The position numbers and the translations under genes are program-made. This document shows, piece after piece, positions 62,573 to 64,000 of a DNA stretch of 64,000 nt. The stretch comes from Dyella_B acidisoli (GTDB lineage: Bacteria > Pseudomonadota > Gammaproteobacteria > Xanthomonadales > Rhodanobacteraceae), in NCBI RefSeq assembly GCF_049532895.1, contig NZ_CP064031.1, forward strand, positions 372,001 through 436,000. Reading direction: 5' to 3'. Every line of letters starts with the position of its first letter. Positions within the stretch are counted from its first letter, which is position 1. The notes under the pieces were generated by a model. It saw only the letters and a program-made list of their open reading frames with translations, searched no databases and had not been told where the DNA came from.

Positions 62573-62577
62573 GAGGA

Positions 62578-63399
62578 TCACCTGCATGATGGGTCAGAAT
62601 GGCTTTCCGCACGTGCGTATTCAGTGGGCGAGCGCCCCACCAGTTTCCGAAAATCACGGATGAAATGAGCTTGATCGAAATAGCCGAGTGCCAGCGCCAG
62701 ATCAGCCCATATGACGGGTCCGCCTGCTTGCAGTTGCGCAATGGCTTCATGCATCCGGTAGCGGTTGATCACCCATTTTGGGCTGACGCCGACGTACCGG
62801 TTGAACAACCTTTGCAACGCACGCTTGGTGAGTTGGCATTGCTGGCTCAATGCATCGACCGAGGTCAGGCTGCGGTCCGCAGCAATACCAGCGACAAGCT
62901 CGCTGACGTGCGTGACGTTCGCGTCCACGGCAGGAACATGCGCCAACAGCAATTGCTCCGCGGCCAGCACCATCGCATCGATATCCGCGCTGGCGCATAC
63001 CTCTGATTCGAAGCGTGCCGCATCGTCGCCAAAGATGCGGCGTGGATCGAGTGAGCGATTCTGCAGCTCCGAAACCGGTGCACCGTAAAACGGAAAGAAG
63101 CCGCCGGGTTTGAACTTGATGCCAAATACCTGGCTTTTCCCTTCAAGCAATCGAGTGAAGCGGCCGGTGTGTACGCCATAAATGCCAGTCAACGCCGGTT
63201 CGACCACGAAATGCACGTTTGGGTGGGGCAGCGTTTCCTGTTGCTGAGCCGGAAGTCCGCGCAAATCCCATGCTACGTGCCAGTAATGCTCCACGACTTC
63301 CGCAAGAACAGGCGATGGCGCGCGGCGGTCATGCTGAAATTCGCCGTGTGCCAGCTGCGGGTGCAAGATGCCGCGAGGCTTGCCCAAATCGATGGTCAT
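62578..63399 (-). CDS. AraC-family transcriptional regulator
   Basis: A 273-residue regulator. N-terminal about 150 residues resemble the DUF6597 sensor-type domain (LAEVVEHYWHVAWDLRG, LPHPNVHFVVEPALTGIYGV, FGIKFKPGGFFPFYG); the C-terminal part is an AraC helix-turn-helix pair (QQCQLTKRALQRLFNRYVG, VSPKWVINRYRMHEAI and ALALGYFDQAHFIRDFRKLVG). It shares a transcript with the SRPBCC gene and is divergent from the DUF3224 gene; it probably regulates one or both (inference). Confidence 0.9.
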   Translation of the reverse strand: MTIDLGKPRGILHPQLAHGEFQHDRRAPSPVLAEVVEHYWHVAWDLRGLPAQQQETLPHPNVHFVVEPALTGIYGVHTGRFTRLLEGKSQVFGIKFKPGGFFPFYGAPVSELQNRSLDPRRIFGDDAARFESEVCASADIDAMVLAAEQLLLAHVPAVDANVTHVSELVAGIAADRSLTSVDALSQQCQLTKRALQRLFNRYVGVSPKWVINRYRMHEAIAQLQAGGPVIWADLALALGYFDQAHFIRDFRKLVGRSPTEYARAESHSDPSCR

Positions 63400-63492
63400 G
63401 GCTTTTCCACCTGGACGGGATGTCGCGTTTTTCCAATCGTCATGGCTGCCGTTGTACTAATGTCGCAACAGGAAAGCGAATCGGGACATGTC

Positions 63493-63882
63493 ATGCAAGC
63501 AAACGGGTCTTTCGAGGTGAAACTCGCACCACAACCGCCGGCGCCCGGCATCGAGCAAGCCAGTTTGGGGCGGATGACAATCGAAAAGCAATTCCATGGT
63601 GACCTGGAAGCCACCAGCCTTGGCGAAATGTTGTCGGCGATGGGCCAGGTGCAGGGATCAGCCGGCTACGTGGCCATTGAGCGCGTGACCGGCACGCTGC
63701 ACGGCAAGCGTGGCAGCTTCGTCCTGCAGCACTGCGGCGTGATGGATCGTGGCTCGCCGCAGTTGTCGGTGACGGTGGTGCCGGATTCAGGAACGGATGC
63801 TTTGACTGGCTTGAGTGGATCGATGCAGATCAAGATCGAAGATGGTAGCCACTACTACATCTTCGATTACACACTTCCCTGA
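63493..63882 (+). CDS. DUF3224 family protein
   Basis: A 129-residue protein: NGSFEVKLAPQPPAPGIE, LGRMTIEKQFHGDLEATSLG, GSAGYVAIERVTGTLHGKRG, SFVLQHCGVMDRGSPQLSV and ending GSHYYIFDYTLP. This is the DUF3224 pattern, a small beta-barrel-like fold related to allene oxide cyclase, without a known reaction. Start at MQANGSFEV chosen; GGGAC is nearby. Confidence 0.88.
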   Translation: MQANGSFEVKLAPQPPAPGIEQASLGRMTIEKQFHGDLEATSLGEMLSAMGQVQGSAGYVAIERVTGTLHGKRGSFVLQHCGVMDRGSPQLSVTVVPDSGTDALTGLSGSMQIKIEDGSHYYIFDYTLP

Positions 63883-63895
63883 GCGGGGTGATGAG

Positions 63896-64000
63896 TTACC
63901 AGCCGGACAGCACCAGCTTGCCGATCGTGCTGCCCGACTCCAACCGTCGATGCGCTTCGCGCAAATTCTCTGCATTGATCGGGCTCAGCGTTTCGCGATG
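63896..64000 (-). CDS. Zinc-type alcohol dehydrogenase/quinone oxidoreductase, C-terminal part
   Basis: The minus strand from the right edge reads LSPINAENLREAHRRLESGS then TIGKLVLSGW and a stop (34 codons visible). AHRRLESGxxxGKxVL is the usual end of medium-chain alcohol dehydrogenase/quinone oxidoreductase proteins. The rest of the gene is outside the window. Confidence 0.75.
   Translation of the reverse strand, partial: HRETLSPINAENLREAHRRLESGSTIGKLVLSGW

Overview
The window reads as chromosomal DNA of a GC-rich gammaproteobacterium of the Xanthomonadales/Lysobacterales, most likely Rhodanobacteraceae (Dyella or Rhodanobacter type). This is an inference from gene order (dsbD, aroQ, accBC, prmA, fis, purH next to cutA and groESL), codon use and repeat content. 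No rRNA, tRNA, CRISPR array, prophage or transposase gene was seen. Almost every gene is ordinary core metabolism; the unusual material lies between genes.

Layout. 1-3.9 kb: end of a DUF2782 gene, a 287-bp structured repeat, a half-size EamA transporter, a glutathione S-transferase, and a divergent LysR/bile-acid-symporter-type pair. 3.9-13.8 kb: a long minus-strand block running dsbD, tlpA-like, aroQ, accB, accC, prmA, zinc-ribbon/DUF3426, fis, purH, with a second copy of the structured repeat just before fis. 13.8-24.3 kb: EamA transporter, yfcG-like GST divergent from a MocR regulator, a two-domain thioredoxin-like protein, a cupin, cutA, a class II aldolase, groES-groEL with sigma-32-like and CIRCE sites, a V4R-domain protein and an MHYT protein. 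24.3-42.3 kb: an LTA-synthase-type sulfatase, then a sulfur-assimilation region: cysG, cysB, operon cysJ-cysI-cysH-sat/cysC, a porin, and sbp-cysT-cysW-cysA. 42.3-56.1 kb: glnE and an envelope/LPS block (ELM1-like protein, glycosyltransferases, O-antigen-ligase-like protein, deacetylase, LpxL-type acyltransferase, WaaA). 56.1-64 kb: tolC, pcm, a TetR regulator, a TPP riboswitch with thiC, and an AraC/SRPBCC pair, ending in a partial alcohol dehydrogenase.

How the parts connect. The sulfur genes form a full path: sulfate import (Sbp-CysTWA), activation (a Sat-CysC fusion), PAPS reduction (CysH), sulfite reduction (CysIJ) and siroheme supply (CysG), with CysB encoded nearby. Three of these units share an upstream GGACGTC-type box. 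The minus-strand 4-14 kb block joins disulfide reduction, chorismate, fatty-acid and purine synthesis with PrmA and Fis.

Most interesting signal. Two copies (269-555 and 6171-6459) of a roughly 288-bp element share 28-30 bp terminal inverted repeats, two long internal hairpin arms with perfect 19-27 bp stems, a short middle hairpin, and complementary sequences in the loops of the two big arms. The copies differ at paired positions so that pairing is kept, including three adjacent compensated pairs. This points to selection on (or recent templated origin of) a folded nucleic acid rather than a protein. Further regulatory candidates are a hairpin that encloses the groEL ribosome-binding site and a terminator-like hairpin between a sigma-32-type promoter and the CIRCE site of groES.
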